64,000 nucleotides of DNA from Centropus unirufus (GCA_013397695.1 VYZI01000236.1:1165456-1229455), one strand, 5' to 3'; positions 24,221-38,223 are shown, numbered from the stretch's first letter. A program made the numbers and translations. The notes: generated by a model from the letters alone, not told the origin.

Positions 24221-25411
24221 AGCTTCAGAAAAATCTGGGTGTTACACGCTGACTAAAGTCAGCCTCCAAGTCTGAAGTCAGGTTTACAGGCTCTTTTGTT
24301 ATGTATGCTATGATGGTATATAAGAAACATCGTGTACCTTTTAAACTGCCTGAAGTCAGATCCCTTCCAACAAGACACAGTGAAGCAAACAACACATATT
24401 TTTTCAAGGAAAAATTAAGCTATAAATGGCCAATTACATAATAGATGAGACATACAGAATGTTCTCAAATCTCCTGAGCTTATCTGTAGCTTTCACTAAT
24501 GGACCTCATCCCACATCCAGAGAAAGGTGTGGAGGATCAAAAAGAGAGTCTGAAAGTCAATACACTTAAATAAAACTACAATTAACAGGCATGGTGATGT
24601 TCAGTATTAAATCTGCCTTTTTAATCTAAACATTTTAGTTGATCTTTCTATGTAAGAACAAACATTCACACAGAATAACAGCATGAAAAGCACAATTCGG
24701 GGCCTGCAATGGAGCCCCTGAGGCAGTTCTGGAGGCAGGTGTGGAGCCCCCTTCATTTCCCAGGGATTTAACCACATACAGGATGTTTTAAAATGGGAAC
24801 TTTACATAGTCAGCAGCTCAGCCAAAGTAATCTTCCATCTTACCCTATAAACAGAGAGCACTAGCACTGCTAAAAACACAAGCAACCTCCTTACATGAAA
24901 ATAAATGCCATTTTCCTAAATCCGGAGTAAAAAAACCAAGCTGTATATAGAGCCAAGTCCCTCAAGTAGAGTAATTTTTTCCTCTCATTTATAAAATCAC
25001 TTCCCTTTACTTTAAAGAACATGGCAAAATCTTTAAACTCATTCATATTTTTAACATGGGTAAGAGAGAAAGTGACTGAAGGCCTTTAGGGAAAGCCCCA
25101 ACAACTTTATCCCTGTTGCTTGAGAGGAAAGCAAACAAATATCCAGCATTTGCTGAGGAGGGCAGGTGACTTGAGTGCTCACACGCTGTCCACGTCCCCG
25201 GGCTTGGCACTGGAAGCGAAGCACTGCCAGCACGGCTCTGGCTGCACACAGGGCAGGGAGACAGGGAGGAACCTGGCTTCCCCAGCCACCACTGCCCTGC
25301 CAAGATCCCTGCCAAGATGCTGCAGCAGGTACCACAGTTAGTCCTGCCAGGGAAATGTCGGCCTTTTCCTGCTTCTCCCACACACCTCGGGGAAGCAGGG
25401 AGCCAGAGTAG

Positions 25412-26000
25412 ATCATAGAATCATAGAATGGTTTGGGCTGGAAGGGACCTTAAAGATCATCCAGCTCCAACCCCCCTGGCAGGGGTGGGGACACTTCCCA
25501 CCAGACCAGGCTGCTGAAGGTCCCATCCAACCTCTAGGGAGGGGGCAGCCACACATGCCCTGAACAACTTGTGCCAGGGCCTCCCCACCCCCATCGTGAA
25601 GTTCCTCCTAATGTCTCATCTCAATCTTCCCCTTCCAATTTAAAGCCATTGCCCCTCGTCCAATCACTCCATGCCCTTGTAAGAAGTCCCTCCCCAGCTT
25701 TCTTGTAGCCCCTTCAGGTCCTGAAGGCCGTTACAAGGTCTTCCAGGAGCCTTCTCTTCTCCAGGCTGAACAGCCCCAACTCTCTCAGCTTGTCCTCATA
25801 GCAGAGCTGCTCCAGCCCTCAGACCATCTTTGTAGCCTCCCTCTGGGCTAGTTCCAACAGTTCCATGCCCTTCTTATGTTAGGGATTCCAGAACTGAACA
25901 CAACAGTCCAGGAGGGATCTAGCAAGAGAGGATTAGAGGGGCAGAATCACCCCCCCAGCCCTGGTAGCCGCTCTGCTTTTGATGCAGCCCAGGATCCATC
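25412..26000 (-). mobile_element. CR1 fragment (older type), about 590 bp
   Basis: It begins GATCATAGAATCATAGAATGG and carries the older tail (GGTTTGGGCTGGAAGGGACC). It reaches the TGATGCAGCCCAGGATCC segment. Confidence 0.92.
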
Positions 26001-27369
26001 CTCCATCCCTGCAATTCGCCATCGTAAATCTTATCTGCCTTGCACAAAAGGTGCTGGGATCTTCTGCTGGGGCAGAAAATAATGGAGCTGCTACCAGCAG
26101 CCCAGGTGAAACAATCCTCACCTTCTGTTAAGAGGAGGCAGGCTGCCAGCTCCGGTGAAGGGAGAGGCTCCTGCCCACGGGCGACTGATTCACAGCCCAG
26201 CTCCTCACCCAGCCCTTCACTGCCTCAGCAGCCCCTGAAGTTCTGAAGCTCGTGCTTCATTTAATAATTATTTCTGCCACTTAAAAAAAATCGTTTATGC
26301 CTGGGAAGGAGGTAATTAAAACCTGTCACTCTAGTCGCCTGGCACCTAGAACTGGACAGTGACATCTCCCCATCTCATGGGACCACGTTGGACCTATAGG
26401 GATCACATTAGACCTGCAGGGATCATGTTCTCTATGATGTATATCATATTAACCCAGTAGCCAGAATACTCCCCTCTGTGGTCCTCTAAAACACAAATCT
26501 CCTTATTCAATTCAGGAACCAAAAGACTTAAAAAAAACCAGAGAGATTCCCCCAAGTAAGAGGGAACACTGAGCACAGCAATGATCTCAAATCTTGTTCC
26601 TTTGCCAAGTTTTGATGCTGAAGTGGATTTTGTCAAGGGAGACCTGTTTTTACTTAGGAACCTGAACTGGAAATCCTCTCTTCTCAGCAGACTTCTTCAA
26701 CTGCGCTTCAAGCCAGCTTAGTGCATCCCCCCGGCCACAGGCACTAGGGCTTCTACAAACGCTTGTTTATGAGATTGTGGTCACAAAACACAGGAAGGGA
26801 GAGGAAGTAGCATGATTCCCTTCTCAGACTGAGAATATTCAAGCCAACTTGTCCCATTTTTCATGAGAATGTCCTGCCATTTTACAGGAAACACCTCCCA
26901 GAGTAGATCTGGGTACCAAGCAGAAACATCAAAGAAGCTCTAGGTTCCAGGGGCATGGGGAAGACACAGAGGGGAAGATAAGGGGATCCTGGGCATATCC
27001 CTGGTCACACAGTAATTGATGGAATTCACCAGAAGTGCAGTCCCAGACTTTGTCAACCTGTTCGAACTTTACCATGCCTTAACTTAAATGTCAGAACAAC
27101 AAAAAGGGATGTGAAGAGGACTGGACATTCAAGGCAGCCTGGAGGTGCTGCATGGGAGACACACAGGGTTCACAAATGCTCTCCTGAGGAAGACACACAA
27201 AGGCTAATGAGGAATCCTCTGACTGTAAAATGCAGGGAATTGCTCAGGAAGAGTCAGTGTCATCTCCACAGCTGTAATGCTGTTACCTGCACCACAGAGC
27301 CCTCTCTCTACGTACATGAATTGAATATGCTGTAATTAAGACTTTTCAAGAAAAAAATGGAGCACCTAC

Positions 27370-27536
27370 CTGTATTTATGAATGATGGCATTAAATAATC
27401 TTCCATCACGCCAGCAGGTAGTGAAATTTTCACACCGGATTCCAGTGTAGCCCTCGGTTGTCTGCTGGGACCAGAGGAGAAGCCTCTCTTTAGCAGACAT
27501 GTCCTGTGACTCTCCAGTAACGTGGATATCCGATAT
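27370..27536 (-). CDS. DST: DST exon: linker and CH2 N-terminal half
   Basis: This 167-nt exon encodes ISDIHVTGESQDMSAKERLL... to ...FNAIIHKY plus two bases of an Arg codon. It covers the linker after CH1 and the first helices of CH2, with the CH2 hallmark residues CWRDGRLFNAIIH. Both the CH1 exon at 45,641 and the alternative first exon at 36,221 can splice to its phase-0 acceptor. Donor is GTAGGT. A 15.7-kb intron follows. Confidence 0.96.
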
Positions 27537-29587
27537 CTGAAATACAGTTAATAGAAATACTACAATTACATCTAACACATAATAACATTTAAAATATTGC
27601 AGAAAACCACTCTGCATTCCAGAATATTTTTCTGTCCGATATATGCAGATATTAATATGTTTAGTATTCATGTAGTCTATTATATTATTCCTTACGCACT
27701 CCTAGCTGCTTCAATATGAAATACAACATTCATAGCACCACTATTTTCTTCAGTAGGTGAGTTCTCCGCCTCTTAATTTCTGGGTTCAATATAATTCATA
27801 ATGAAAAATATTTAAATATGTCTATTTTTATTTTGATGATGCGAATAATAATCTCGTTTATGAATTATACCTATTAGACATAAATGTTATATAATTACAT
27901 ATAAAATGCAACATATTCACTATGTATATATTCACAACTATGATTTTATATGTATATATTCACACCTATGTAAAACCAATATTCATGTTATGCACTTTCC
28001 CTTTAGCTACAATGTTCCTCTCTTAAAACATGTTAAATTACAAAATATGCTCTTCTGGAATTCAGGAATAAAACAGTTATTTAGACTAAAAACTGACAAT
28101 AATGGTTTTAAGGCAAATTTTTCTGAGAAGTATTTTAGGAATGTCTAAAAGGTTGAAGGATGATCAAAATTTTCTTGGATACAGAAGGTTCATTTATGTA
28201 TTACCTAAGCATTATCAACCTCATGTCAAGGCAAAGCAGAAAATCAAGACAGTATTGGGAAGCTTATGTATAAAATCTACTTTCTAGGAGCTTAAATTCT
28301 CCCCTACTGAAGTTCAGCCACTTTGCTTGGAAAACTCTCACTGTGTAAATGTGAAGCAGCCACATCCCTCAATCCCATGGGTATGGTTTGCACCTTAGGT
28401 GGTAGAACCTGTACTCAGTGGGATCCTGGAAGGCAAGATAGAGCAAAAAGATGGCACACCTTGATAAATAAAGTGATATCACAGGTTTTCTTCCTTCTAA
28501 GCGGGCAGCTTTTGCCACTCCCTCAAATAACAGATAATGTAGCGTGGTGTTTTGGAGAACACCAAGAACCCAGGTGCCAGGAGGCACCGTAGAAGCACCC
28601 CAGCTCAGGCATTACACAAAGCAGCCTGTGGAGCTCAGGCCGGGGCAGGAGGGCTTGCGACATCAAGATCTGTGGATGGACAGCAAACACGTGCATGAAG
28701 TGAGCCCACCTGGAGGAGGGTGAGCCACACAAATCTGACCATCGGGAGAGGCCAGCCTCTTCTGGCTCTGGAGCCATCTGGAGGACAGGGCTGAGGGAGG
28801 TTTGCCCACACTTCAGGGGTGAAGCAGGTGCTTGAGTTAGCTGCAGAAGAGACTGAACGCTGGAGCTGTGATGCGTCCAGCGATTCCATTCCAGATCACA
28901 TTCCACATCATAAGGGTGGATGGGATGGTAGTAATGGCAGCCCCTGGCCTTGGAAGGTCTGCACACAAAGGTGCCTTCTATCTTGGCTCTTCCTGGGGGA
29001 ATTCAGGCAGGCTAGGCTGGAAAATACCACTCACATTAACGCCATACAAGACAGGGTGCCAGGAACAAAGAGACTTTCCTACTGTATCAATGTCTGACAG
29101 GAGGTGGTGGAAAGCTCTAGGGGACTAAAGGCAGAGCCTTGGAGATGTCAGGGCAATGCTCGCTGCAATTTCTCTTCAACCACCTTTCACACTTCATTGG
29201 ATGATGAGCATTTACAGCCATGCAATAAGATGCCAGTAAATTAAATGCAGGGAACAAATTAATTTCCATTGTTTTCTGTGCAAATCTCCACAAAACACCA
29301 AGCTGTGAAAGCAGTTCTTCAACTACTTATGACAGGCCATCGTATCTGCTGGCTCTTGGAAAGGGACAGATACAGGCACTGATGGTAGAAAGCAAAATAG
29401 CTTTAACTGTCCCCAGCTTCAACACTGCACATTTTAAGGAAAAAACAAAAAAAAACAAAAAAAAAAGAGAAATCTAAAAAGCTCTTTTCATGTTTAAAAG
29501 ACCGAAGAGGAACACTGCAGCTGTGCGGATTATTTCTGAATTCCAGGTGTCAAAATCCTGCATGGAGTATTTACCACATGAAAAACA

Positions 29588-29722
29588 GCAGGGCCAGGGA
29601 GGTGACTCTGCTCATGCACTCAGCACTGGGGAGGACACACCTCGAATCCTGGGTTCACTTCTGGGCCCCTCACTCCAAGAAGGACATTGAGGTCCTGGAG
29701 TGTGTCCAGAGAAGGGCAACAA
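29588..29722 (+). mobile_element. Internal CR1 fragment lacking both ends
   Basis: CAGCAGGGCCAGGGAGGTGA through CAGAGAAGGGCAACAAA. It is only about 135 bp and has no CR1 3' terminus, so it is a deletion remnant, not a plain insertion. Confidence 0.85.
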
Positions 29723-30522
29723 AATACAGACAGTAATAGTCCTGTATGTGAAGACAGCAGCGAATCCAACATGGCAAAAGAGCAAACAAAACTCACTCTG
29801 AGCTTCATGTTAAAAACCTAAGAAACTCGTCTGCAGTCTAAAATTTCCTTTTGGCGGGTTAACTTGATTCTCTGGTATTTCAAAGCAAGAAAGCAAACTA
29901 AATATTGTTTCAGTAGCTTCTGTTTCTATTCATCACAGAACAACCAGCCCACAATATAAGTGAAGTCAACCATTTAGCTTTTATCCGGACACCACTCCTG
30001 AAAGAGATGATGTCAGCTGGAAGTGCCAGATGTCTTAGGAAAACAGAAATAAAACCTATCATTTTTGCTCTGCCGTTTTCAGCAAGTCCTTTCTATTGAG
30101 TCCTTACATACCACGTCCTTTTCTGGAGTCTAACAAAGGAAGCCAAGAGCTTAATTTCTAATGGTCATTCCTTACTGCTACGTTCAACCTTGGGCCTCCT
30201 TCACGGTTAAATGAGCGGCGATGGCTGCGTGCATTCCGGGCTGCAGAGAGTGCAAACGCAGCACATTGGAGTGCACATCAGATTCCTCTGGCAACAACTG
30301 ATTTCAGACATCAAGGCAGCTTCTGAAGGTCCTGCTTATGTCTGTGGTTACATGCAAACAACATTTGTAGCTATGGACACAAACTCAAAGGGAATATTTC
30401 TTACTCTGAAAGTGACCACTAGGCAAAGCTTGCAATACAAAATTTGTATGGCTAAAACATGAATTCAGCTCATTAACCTGGAAACAACAGGATTTCAACC
30501 CAAAATCTTCCAAGCATCATTC

Positions 30523-30668
30523 ACAGAATCCTAGAATTACCAGGTTGGAAAAGAACTTTGAGATCACTGAGCCCAACCATACCTGTACACCACTAAATTA
30601 TATCCTTAAGCTCCTCATCTCCTCGACTTTTAAACACCCCCAGGCATGGGGGCTCCACCACTTCCCAG
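30523..30668 (-). mobile_element. CR1 3' fragment
   Basis: TCACAGAATCCTAGAATTACC through GGGGGCTCCACCACTTCCC; a short younger-type tail. Confidence 0.88.
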
Positions 30669-31078
30669 GGTTTAAACACTGAAACTCCTTTTCATTCACA
30701 AAAGTAGCCCATTCAGTAAAAAAATATTAACATTACCCTGAGACCTGAAACAGCCGGAGCACTCCTGTTCCTTGAATGAAGTATTTCAGATTCCAAGGCT
30801 AAGAATTCAGCCTTTTTCATAACTACTGGATTCAAATTTTAAAAGTATAAAACTACACTGAGGGGAACAGTGAGTCAAAGGGACCTATAACATTTACAAA
30901 CATGATCGCTGCTTTGCACGATGCCATATTAACTCGGAGCAACTTAACAATTTAAATAATACCCCCACAAAATGTGGTATCAGAGAAAGAGGACACATCT
31001 TTCCTTTGATAATCTTATAAGGACAGTACAGATACACACCTACCAATTCTGCATTATCATCAATATTTACAACATCAC

Positions 31079-31641
31079 TTGGCCAGCAGGGCCAGGGAGG
31101 TGATTCTGCCCCTGCACTCAGCACTGGGGAGGCTGCACCTCGAATTGTGGGTCCTGTCTTGGGCCCCTCACTCCAAGAAGGACATTGAGGTCCTGGAGTG
31201 TGTCCAGACAAGGGCAACAAAGCTGGGAAAGGGGCTGGAGAACAAGGGTTATGAGGAGCAGCTGAGGGAGCTGGGGTTGTTGAGGCAGGAGAAGAGGAGG
31301 CTGAGGGGAGACCTCATCCCTGCCTGGAGCTGCCTGGAAGGAGTGTGTGGAGAGGTGGGTGCTGGTCTCTTCTGCCAAGTGCCAGGAGATAGGACAACGG
31401 GAAATGGCCTCAAGCTGCATCAGGTCAGGGTCAGATTGGACACTGGGAAAAATTCTTCACTGCAAGGGTCCTCAGGCCCTGGCAGAGGCTGCGCAGGGAG
31501 GTGGTGGAGTCCCCATCCCTGGAGGTGTTTAAAGGACGGGCAGATGAGGTACTTGGGAATATGGTTTAGTGGTGGACAGGTATGGTTAGACTCGATATAC
31601 TCAAAGGTCTTTTCCAGCCAGGCGGTTCAATGATTCTATGA
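31079..31641 (+). mobile_element. CR1 fragment with an unusual 3' variant (partner of 41,016)
   Basis: It starts TTGGCCAGCAGGGCCAGG and ends TTCAATGATTCTATGATC. It has variants not seen in other copies here: GAGGTACTTGGGAATATGG, CTCGATATACTCAAAGG and GCTGCGCAGG. The same variants and the same 3' flank occur at 41,016-41,597. Confidence 0.92.
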
Positions 31642-31820
31642 TCTGTCACAGGAAAAAAAAAGACTACATTAGGCATCCTAGAGCAGAAAATAAATAAAGG
31701 GGCAGTCAACTCTTTTACTGTTAAAATTTTGTCCTTCAAAGCAAACAGTTTGTGTGAACCTTTCATTCTTATATCCCATAAGTTTATCATATACCCCCTG
31801 TAATCTGTCACTAGAGAACA
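31642..31820 (+). repeat. Non-CR1 flank repeated at 41,420-41,597
   Basis: About 178 bp after the CR1 end (CTGTCACAGGAAAAAAA to TCACTAGAGA) recur 10 kb away behind the related CR1 copy, with about a dozen differences by eye. Confidence 0.85.
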
Positions 31821-32739
31821 TCTGCTCCTTGCGCATGGAACAAACTATTGAGTTTGCATGAGTCTGAACAGTTGTTTGCTAGAGATCCAGTTCTCCAAAT
31901 TATTTCAAAGCCTGTGAATGACAAGCAAGCAGAATAGAAACAGGGGTAGTTCTCTGCACAACCCGATTATCTTAGGATAAAGGCCCTGGTACCTTAGGAT
32001 CTAATTGGCACTAAATACTCCTTGTTTGTACCTGAGAGAACGAGTTCACCTCTGCTACTGAAAGTGTTTTTCCCTCTGCCTCACATAGCAAATAATCCAT
32101 TCATCAAAAAGCCTTAAGCTCTTTGCCGGCACTGATTTCAGGGATGAAGTTTTGAGTCCAAACAACAAAGCAGAGAAGACCTCCCAAAATAGATCCACAG
32201 TGGAGCTGGATTTCTGTGGCTCATTTTTTACAGTGTAAACAGAAGAAGAACTAGTCTGGTATAGATAGTATGGAGTCTTCCTTCGGGTTCCATCTCACTC
32301 AGGATGTTTTGAATCAAGTTTTAACTTGACATCACGTACTTCACTGCACAAACGTAAATAATGCATCAGAGATGTAGGATTTATGATTAAATTGATTCTG
32401 ATGTCAGCTACTCTCAAACCAGTAAAGTCTGAAGAACACAAAGAAATAAGAGAAAAAAAAACAGAGACATTTCAAAATGCTATTTTCCACCTAAGTGAAG
32501 TAGTCAAGTTACATGTTGTGTTTGAAAAGGATTGTTGACAGCACGTTGAGGGAAGTATAGTTATACAAATGGAATTTGAACTTGCATGTGATCACAAGAA
32601 GTCATCTCCCCTGACATTACCGTTGGACTTTGTGAGTTTCCATTTGGCCATAAATTCAAATGCTCCTATTCAGCTCTCGCAAGGCTCCACAGAGCTGTGA
32701 GTCCAGCCTTAGGCAACACCCTTCAAAAATATTAGATCA

Positions 32740-33170
32740 GTTGAAGCATATTGAAAGAGAAAAACAAGAACAGCAAAGATCTAAAAACACATGACCTGCT
32801 AGGAAAGACTGAAAATCAGCTTTATTTAACCCAGAATACGGAAAACTAAGGGGAGATGTGATAATAGTCTTCAAATATATATAAAAATGCTGTTGCAAAA
32901 AAGGTAATAAATCAACTCTTCTGGGAAAGGGAAAAGAACTGTTGTGTTTAAAATGAGCACATGTGTTTTCAGCTAAAACCACTTTTTAATACAAAAGAAA
33001 GATAAGCCCAAGAATAATTACTCAAGACACATGTGAAACCACCAATAAGGCAGACACTGAAGAACAAGTATCAGTCAAGAATGGTTTCCATTAGATTATC
33101 TTGCCTCCAGGTACAGAGATGACCTAGATGACCTGTCCAGAATCTTTCCAGCCCTAATTTTGTAATTCCA
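32740..33170 (+). mobile_element. Ancient, highly diverged CR1-like fragment
   Basis: ATGACCTGCTAGGAAAGACTG, CTAAGGGGAGATGTGATAA and TCTTTCCAGCCCTAATTTTG follow the order of the CR1 body and tail but are very diverged. It predates the other copies. Confidence 0.55.
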
Positions 33171-36100
33171 TCAATGATTATACATCTCCTTCAGTCACCA
33201 GCATCTAAGGTGGATTGCACCGCACCTGTTTCTTGTGACTAGTACAAGGAAGCAAGTAATAATATGCCAATAAAGCAAAACTCCTGACTTCTGCACCTTT
33301 GCCCTGCAAACCACATTCCAGAAGATCAGACGGCATCTATTCCTCCCTCAACTGTCCTACGTGAATAAATAATACACTATTATACAGTGGTGGAAAGAGT
33401 TGGAAGGTGTCTTGTTATCTTACAACTATTTCCAATGACAACTGATTACAAATAATCTACATTAGTTTAAATAAAACCAAGGATATTGCCTTTCACCTGA
33501 CTTAAATGCATTTTTTTTCCTTGCAGATTGTCATTACTACTGTAGACGAGAAAAGAAATTCACTGTATCAAACACAATGTAGATGCACAGCAAAAAAAAA
33601 CCAAAACCAAAACAGCTGAGGAGCTTGTAGATAACAACTGGGTACTGGGAGTAGATGATTGCTTCTTTTTATACATTAGACATTTCATTCTCTAAAAAAC
33701 ATTTACCTCCATAAACCAGAAGGGCAAGTACCACAAATAAAGATTTGAAGAATAACGATAATGACTGATAACGCGATACATACGTCAATGGTTTCAATAC
33801 AAGCTGACAACCACCAAAACCTGGTAGTTACCACCAGCTGGTAGTGTTTGCTGATACTCAATGAAAGCCATGGCTTGTTTTAGCACAAGAGACACCAAAT
33901 ATCACAAAACCAGTAACCCCTGACAAAAAGTCACAACTACAGCCTTGATTTTCTACTCTGCCTGCTTCATGCTAAAACATCTCTAAGGAGGACAGTGCTC
34001 CAGGAAGTCTCTTTGAGCCTCGATTCACAACTTCTTGACCGACCAGATTCCAGCTGCTGTGGGACAGTCATGAGTTTTAACAGTACCAGAGCACTTCTTG
34101 CTCAAGGAACTCACCTTCCTGCTTTAGGAACACAGGCTGTAGGAATTAAGCTCCAGCAAGGAGTAAAAAACCTGTATTTCAATGTTCTTGGTGTCCAGTC
34201 AGGAACAAACCTCCGGGACAGCCCACTTAGCTGGATTTTGCCAATAGGAAAAGAAAGGTAGTGCACCTCTTTGAACACAAAATCACGATTGTTTTACACA
34301 CAGAAAATGAAAGATGTGCAACAGAAAAAGACTCAAAGACTGTATTCCAGTAGTGTGCGCTACGCTGTTGCAGTGCGGATGAGCCAGCCAGACCAATGAG
34401 TTCCCTCTCATGTCTGTGTCTCACTTTGAAAAGCCAACACGCTTTCAACTATCAGGCACACCTAATGCACTACGTAAGCTGGGGGCTCATTACAGAGACA
34501 ATAGTTCAACAAGGCAAGGGGAGGCCACTAATCTCTGTAAATAAAGCAAAGAAAATGGTGAAAACTGAGAGCGGTAACTGCAAACCTTGCGTATCAGCTG
34601 AGGCTAATAACAGCAGCATTGTGGATTTGTATAAATAACAGCTTTACACTGAAATACGAAACAAGCAAATACTCATTTAGTACAAAAGGAAAGTGTTTGT
34701 GACTTTGCACAATAAGCTAGAGTCTGAAATCTAGTCTTCTTCCTGGATTTGTTTTCAGGCCAAAGCTAGGAGCTCTTAAAATAGTCAGAATCTTGGCTGG
34801 AGAAAGGGAACAGACCTGAAAACCAGGCATTTCACCAGCTTGGGTGTTTAACCTGATGCGTCAGTAGGTTTCGTAGTTATACCCCTATGCTGTGTTTCAT
34901 CACTGCCACCAGCACAAATCTCAATATTGATGTAGGTGCTCAACAAAACCTTGCTGCTCAATAATGATGTAGGTGCTCATTTTTCCCCCTTCCTCCTGTG
35001 GAAGCAAGGGGGATATGCCCGGCTAGAGTAATAACTGCAGCAATATTAGAAGCTGAATTACTCTGATTAGAGAAGGAAAAGCAGCGGTGCTTGGCTGAGC
35101 AGACAAGGCCTCAAACTCTTCTACTCAGTAATGAAGTTTTGTTCAAAACAAAGAATATCCCTAAGCTGTTCCTGAATTCCAGCTAAGATTAAGAGGGCAA
35201 AGATCTCAGTGTGTATTAGGAGTCTATTTGTACTAGATTGTACCGTGTCTTGTAATGGGCTGTCTTATCTGCATTTGAAAACTAAGCTCCTTGATTCCTG
35301 TTACAAAAGTAAATTATATAATCAGCAGAAATGTAGTTAGCTCTTTGCTGGAAAGAGTACCTTTGGCATGTCACCATTCCCTCCGTTCACTCAACTCAGA
35401 CTCAGATATCCCTGTAGAACAAGGGGAACCAGTTTTGGACCAGATCCTGGTATTTTCATTTGACCCACACTTAAAGATTTCACTTGTGCTGAAGATGAGT
35501 GAGGCAGAACTAGTGAATATGGATTGAAACAGTAAGCAGGGATACCCACACACAAAAAAATGTGCTTTCCTTCAGATATTCTGCAACCAAGTTTGTACTT
35601 CAGTTTCCTTTACTGTAAAAGGAAAATAATCCTACCCTGGAAGGAAGATGGAGTTTCAATAATTAGCAATAGGTCATACAGACAGTTTGGGAGGAAGGAT
35701 CTTTTAAAAGACGTGTAAAGCACTATTAACATGATTTATGATCACTGTCTTGATTTCAAGCTGCCCACACATTCCTATCTTTCTTCAGTTCCTATTGGTC
35801 ATAATTGAAAAGAATTAGAAATATTCCTTTCCTTGATACCAGACCCAAAGGAATTACAAGAGCTGATAAGAAAATTTACTGCAGATATTGAAAGTGAACT
35901 TGAACAACTCTGTCAAATTCACTCCACCTTCTAGAACCATTTTAACAGGGAAATCTTTTCCTAAAGTAGGAAACAAATCAAACCACAGACAGCAAAACAG
36001 CACAAGGGGACATCAACTCTCCTGAAGTACAGAGGTGTTACTTAACCTGTGAAAAGATGAAGTAATATGTTCCATCTTATGACTGCCTGTGGAATATCAT

Positions 36101-36220
36101 AGCCCATGTGAAAGGCTCATGTAAAGCAAAGTAAAGACATTTTTGACACAATAAAAATACTGTTCCAGTACTTATTCTTAGCTCACTTTCAAATATACAG
36201 CACCATGCCAAAATATTTAC

Positions 36221-37006
36221 CTTCCTCCTGTTTGATGGAATGCTATGGAATGCCTTTTCTTTTGACAAGTGGGAATGCAGAGCAGCAGCAGAAGAAACCC
36301 TCCTTTGCTCAAGCAGGGGATCGCTTCTGCTTTTAGAAAGCAAGTGACATAACTTTCCAGATTTACTGCTTTCTGGGACATCTTCAACAATTCTGCACGA
36401 AGTTACGTTCAACCCAGCTTCTTCCTGTCGTCTGCCTAAACTGTGGATAGCAGAATCCAAGCTGGCTGCTTTTCCATAATAAAGACTGCTGGATTTCTTC
36501 AGGAATGCTAATTCTGCCTTGTTGCCATCCTCGGAGTATTTCCTCTTCCACGTACAGCGTTTCTCTGAACTCCTCTTCTCTTGGTCTTTTAACCCAGTCT
36601 CTGCTTCATCAGCCTTGAGCCCCTGATTATCCCCAGGAAAACTGCCCCCACGAAGAGAATCCCTCCCTGCTCCAGCTGGTAAAACTTTTCCTTTAACAAC
36701 ATCAGCCAACAGGTCTGTACTCACGGGTAGAGCAGCACCGGCCACTCTCTGGGGGAAGGAATCAGCCAGTCCCACATCTTCGGGACAACTTTTGCTGTTT
36801 TCTGAAATCCCCACTTCATCCTGGCTTTTTTCTTCACCTTCTTTAACCTGCACCGATTCAGGAGCCTCCTCAGTTGATTTCTTCCTCCTTTTTCTTCTGA
36901 AATATTTTCTTCCAGGGGAATGTTTAGCTGGGCTTAAGGGAGCTTTGGCAGGATCTAAGCACTGTTCTTCCTTTTCAGCCCTCACACATCCACAGACATT
37001 CCCCAT
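36221..37006 (-). CDS. DST: DST alternative first exon: lipidated N-terminus (isoform 3-like), 262 codons
   Basis: An ATG at 37,006 opens 262 codons ending ...SIPSNRRK at a GTAAAT donor, phase 0, which fits the phase-0 acceptor of the exon at 27,536. The protein begins MGNVCGC: Gly2 is placed for N-myristoylation, Cys5 and Cys7 for palmitoylation, and residues 33-43 are a basic cluster (RKYFRRKRRKK). The remainder is rich in Ser, Lys and Glu and looks disordered. Because the exon starts after the CH1 exons, this isoform carries CH2 but not CH1. Mammalian dystonin is known to have a third N-terminus of this design that is directed to membranes. Lipidation here is inferred from sequence alone. 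The start context has G at +4 but C at -3. Confidence 0.88.
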
Positions 37007-38223
37007 TTGGCTCCCAGTCCCTCACAGTCACACAGCCTCGGTCATCCCAGTAGGTTCACACACACTTCGATCCTCCTGGAAAGTTACGAACCCCCGTTCG
37101 CACTGTTAACTTCTCCCAGACTTCACATCCCTCCTGCTCAGTTCGTAGCCATTTTGCTCCTGAGAAACGCACACGCAATAAAAGTTGTGGCACGGTGCCC
37201 AGGCAGGGCCTGTGTCCGATTAGACACTGTGGCTTATTTCTGGCCACCAATCCTCTTAAATAAACATCACGGCCTCGGCGCTGGGCTGGAACGCTGATGG
37301 CCTTTCCCAGGGATGACAGAGCACTTCTGAGCAACAGCAAATTCCCGCCTGGATTCTAGCTTCCCGTTTCAGTTAGGAAACCTCGAGTAAGATAAAGGAG
37401 AAAACTATGCAGCAACCTTTGAAACTATTAACCCCACTCCAATCCGCAGCAGCCAGCAGGGATTTACCTGGCAGATTGGGTTTGCACTTCTGATGTTTTT
37501 ATTACGTCGCCAATGATCCACAGGAAGGAAGATTAAAGTGATGGATCAGAGATTGCTCTGGCAGCTTGCTGGGGGTCACATATTTATTTGTACGGTGATT
37601 TTTCCTAGCAGCTGAATACGATTTTTTCTTCACTGATTTGACAGCTATAAATAACTAAAAGCTTTGCTGCCATCATACAAGCTGACAGCCTGCTCGGAGC
37701 AGTGGGGTTGTGGCTGCAGGCTGGGATTTTGCAGCAGATTTAAATCTTCTGGCAGATTAACGGGGGAAAATCATAAGAGCCAGGCTAGAAAACTGTCCAC
37801 AAGGTCAGTGCTTATGGAAATAGGCCTTTATCCTCCTCCACGCTGCTGCTCTGTAGGCATCTCTGTGTAACTCTGAATACAACAGCCAAGAAGCATCTTA
37901 ACTACGTATGAGAGTAGAAATGAAAGCTATCAAAATGCAAGTACATCTAATTGCCCACACACAGGGTTTGAAAAATGTCTGTGTTTTGAAGCTTCAACTC
38001 TATTTCCTGTTACCAATATATAAAACCAACTAAACCCAGCATAGCAGAGGGGTAGATGTGTATGGTTTCTCGTGCTGAGAAAGAAACGCCGAGTGATTTG
38101 CTGAGCTTTATCAGGTGTTACCACTGACTTGTCCTTGTTTATTTGAAAAGGAATTGCAAGCATGAAACCCAGAGGCTTTATCCCTAGGGGCCAATTCCTC
38201 TGCAGGACTCTGAGCCATTTTAC

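Larger units (their letters stand above)
11639..27369 (-). other. DST intron, 15.7 kb
   Basis: Contains CR1 copies at 12,911, 14,041, 16,668, 18,426, 20,450, 21,512, 23,278, 23,400 and 25,412. The spaces between are unremarkable intron with no exon-like conserved coding seen. Confidence 0.7.
27537..36220 (-). other. DST intron between the CH2 exon and the lipidated first exon
   Basis: CR1 copies at 29,588, 30,523, 31,079 and 32,740. 33,171-36,220 shows nothing recognised apart from a duplicated GATGTAGGTGCTCA at about 34,930-34,980. Confidence 0.7.

Noticed and set aside
25043..25416. GC-rich region with overlapping frames of 112-121 codons
   Set aside because: Composition makes stops rare; the peptides are low complexity and unlike any family I know.
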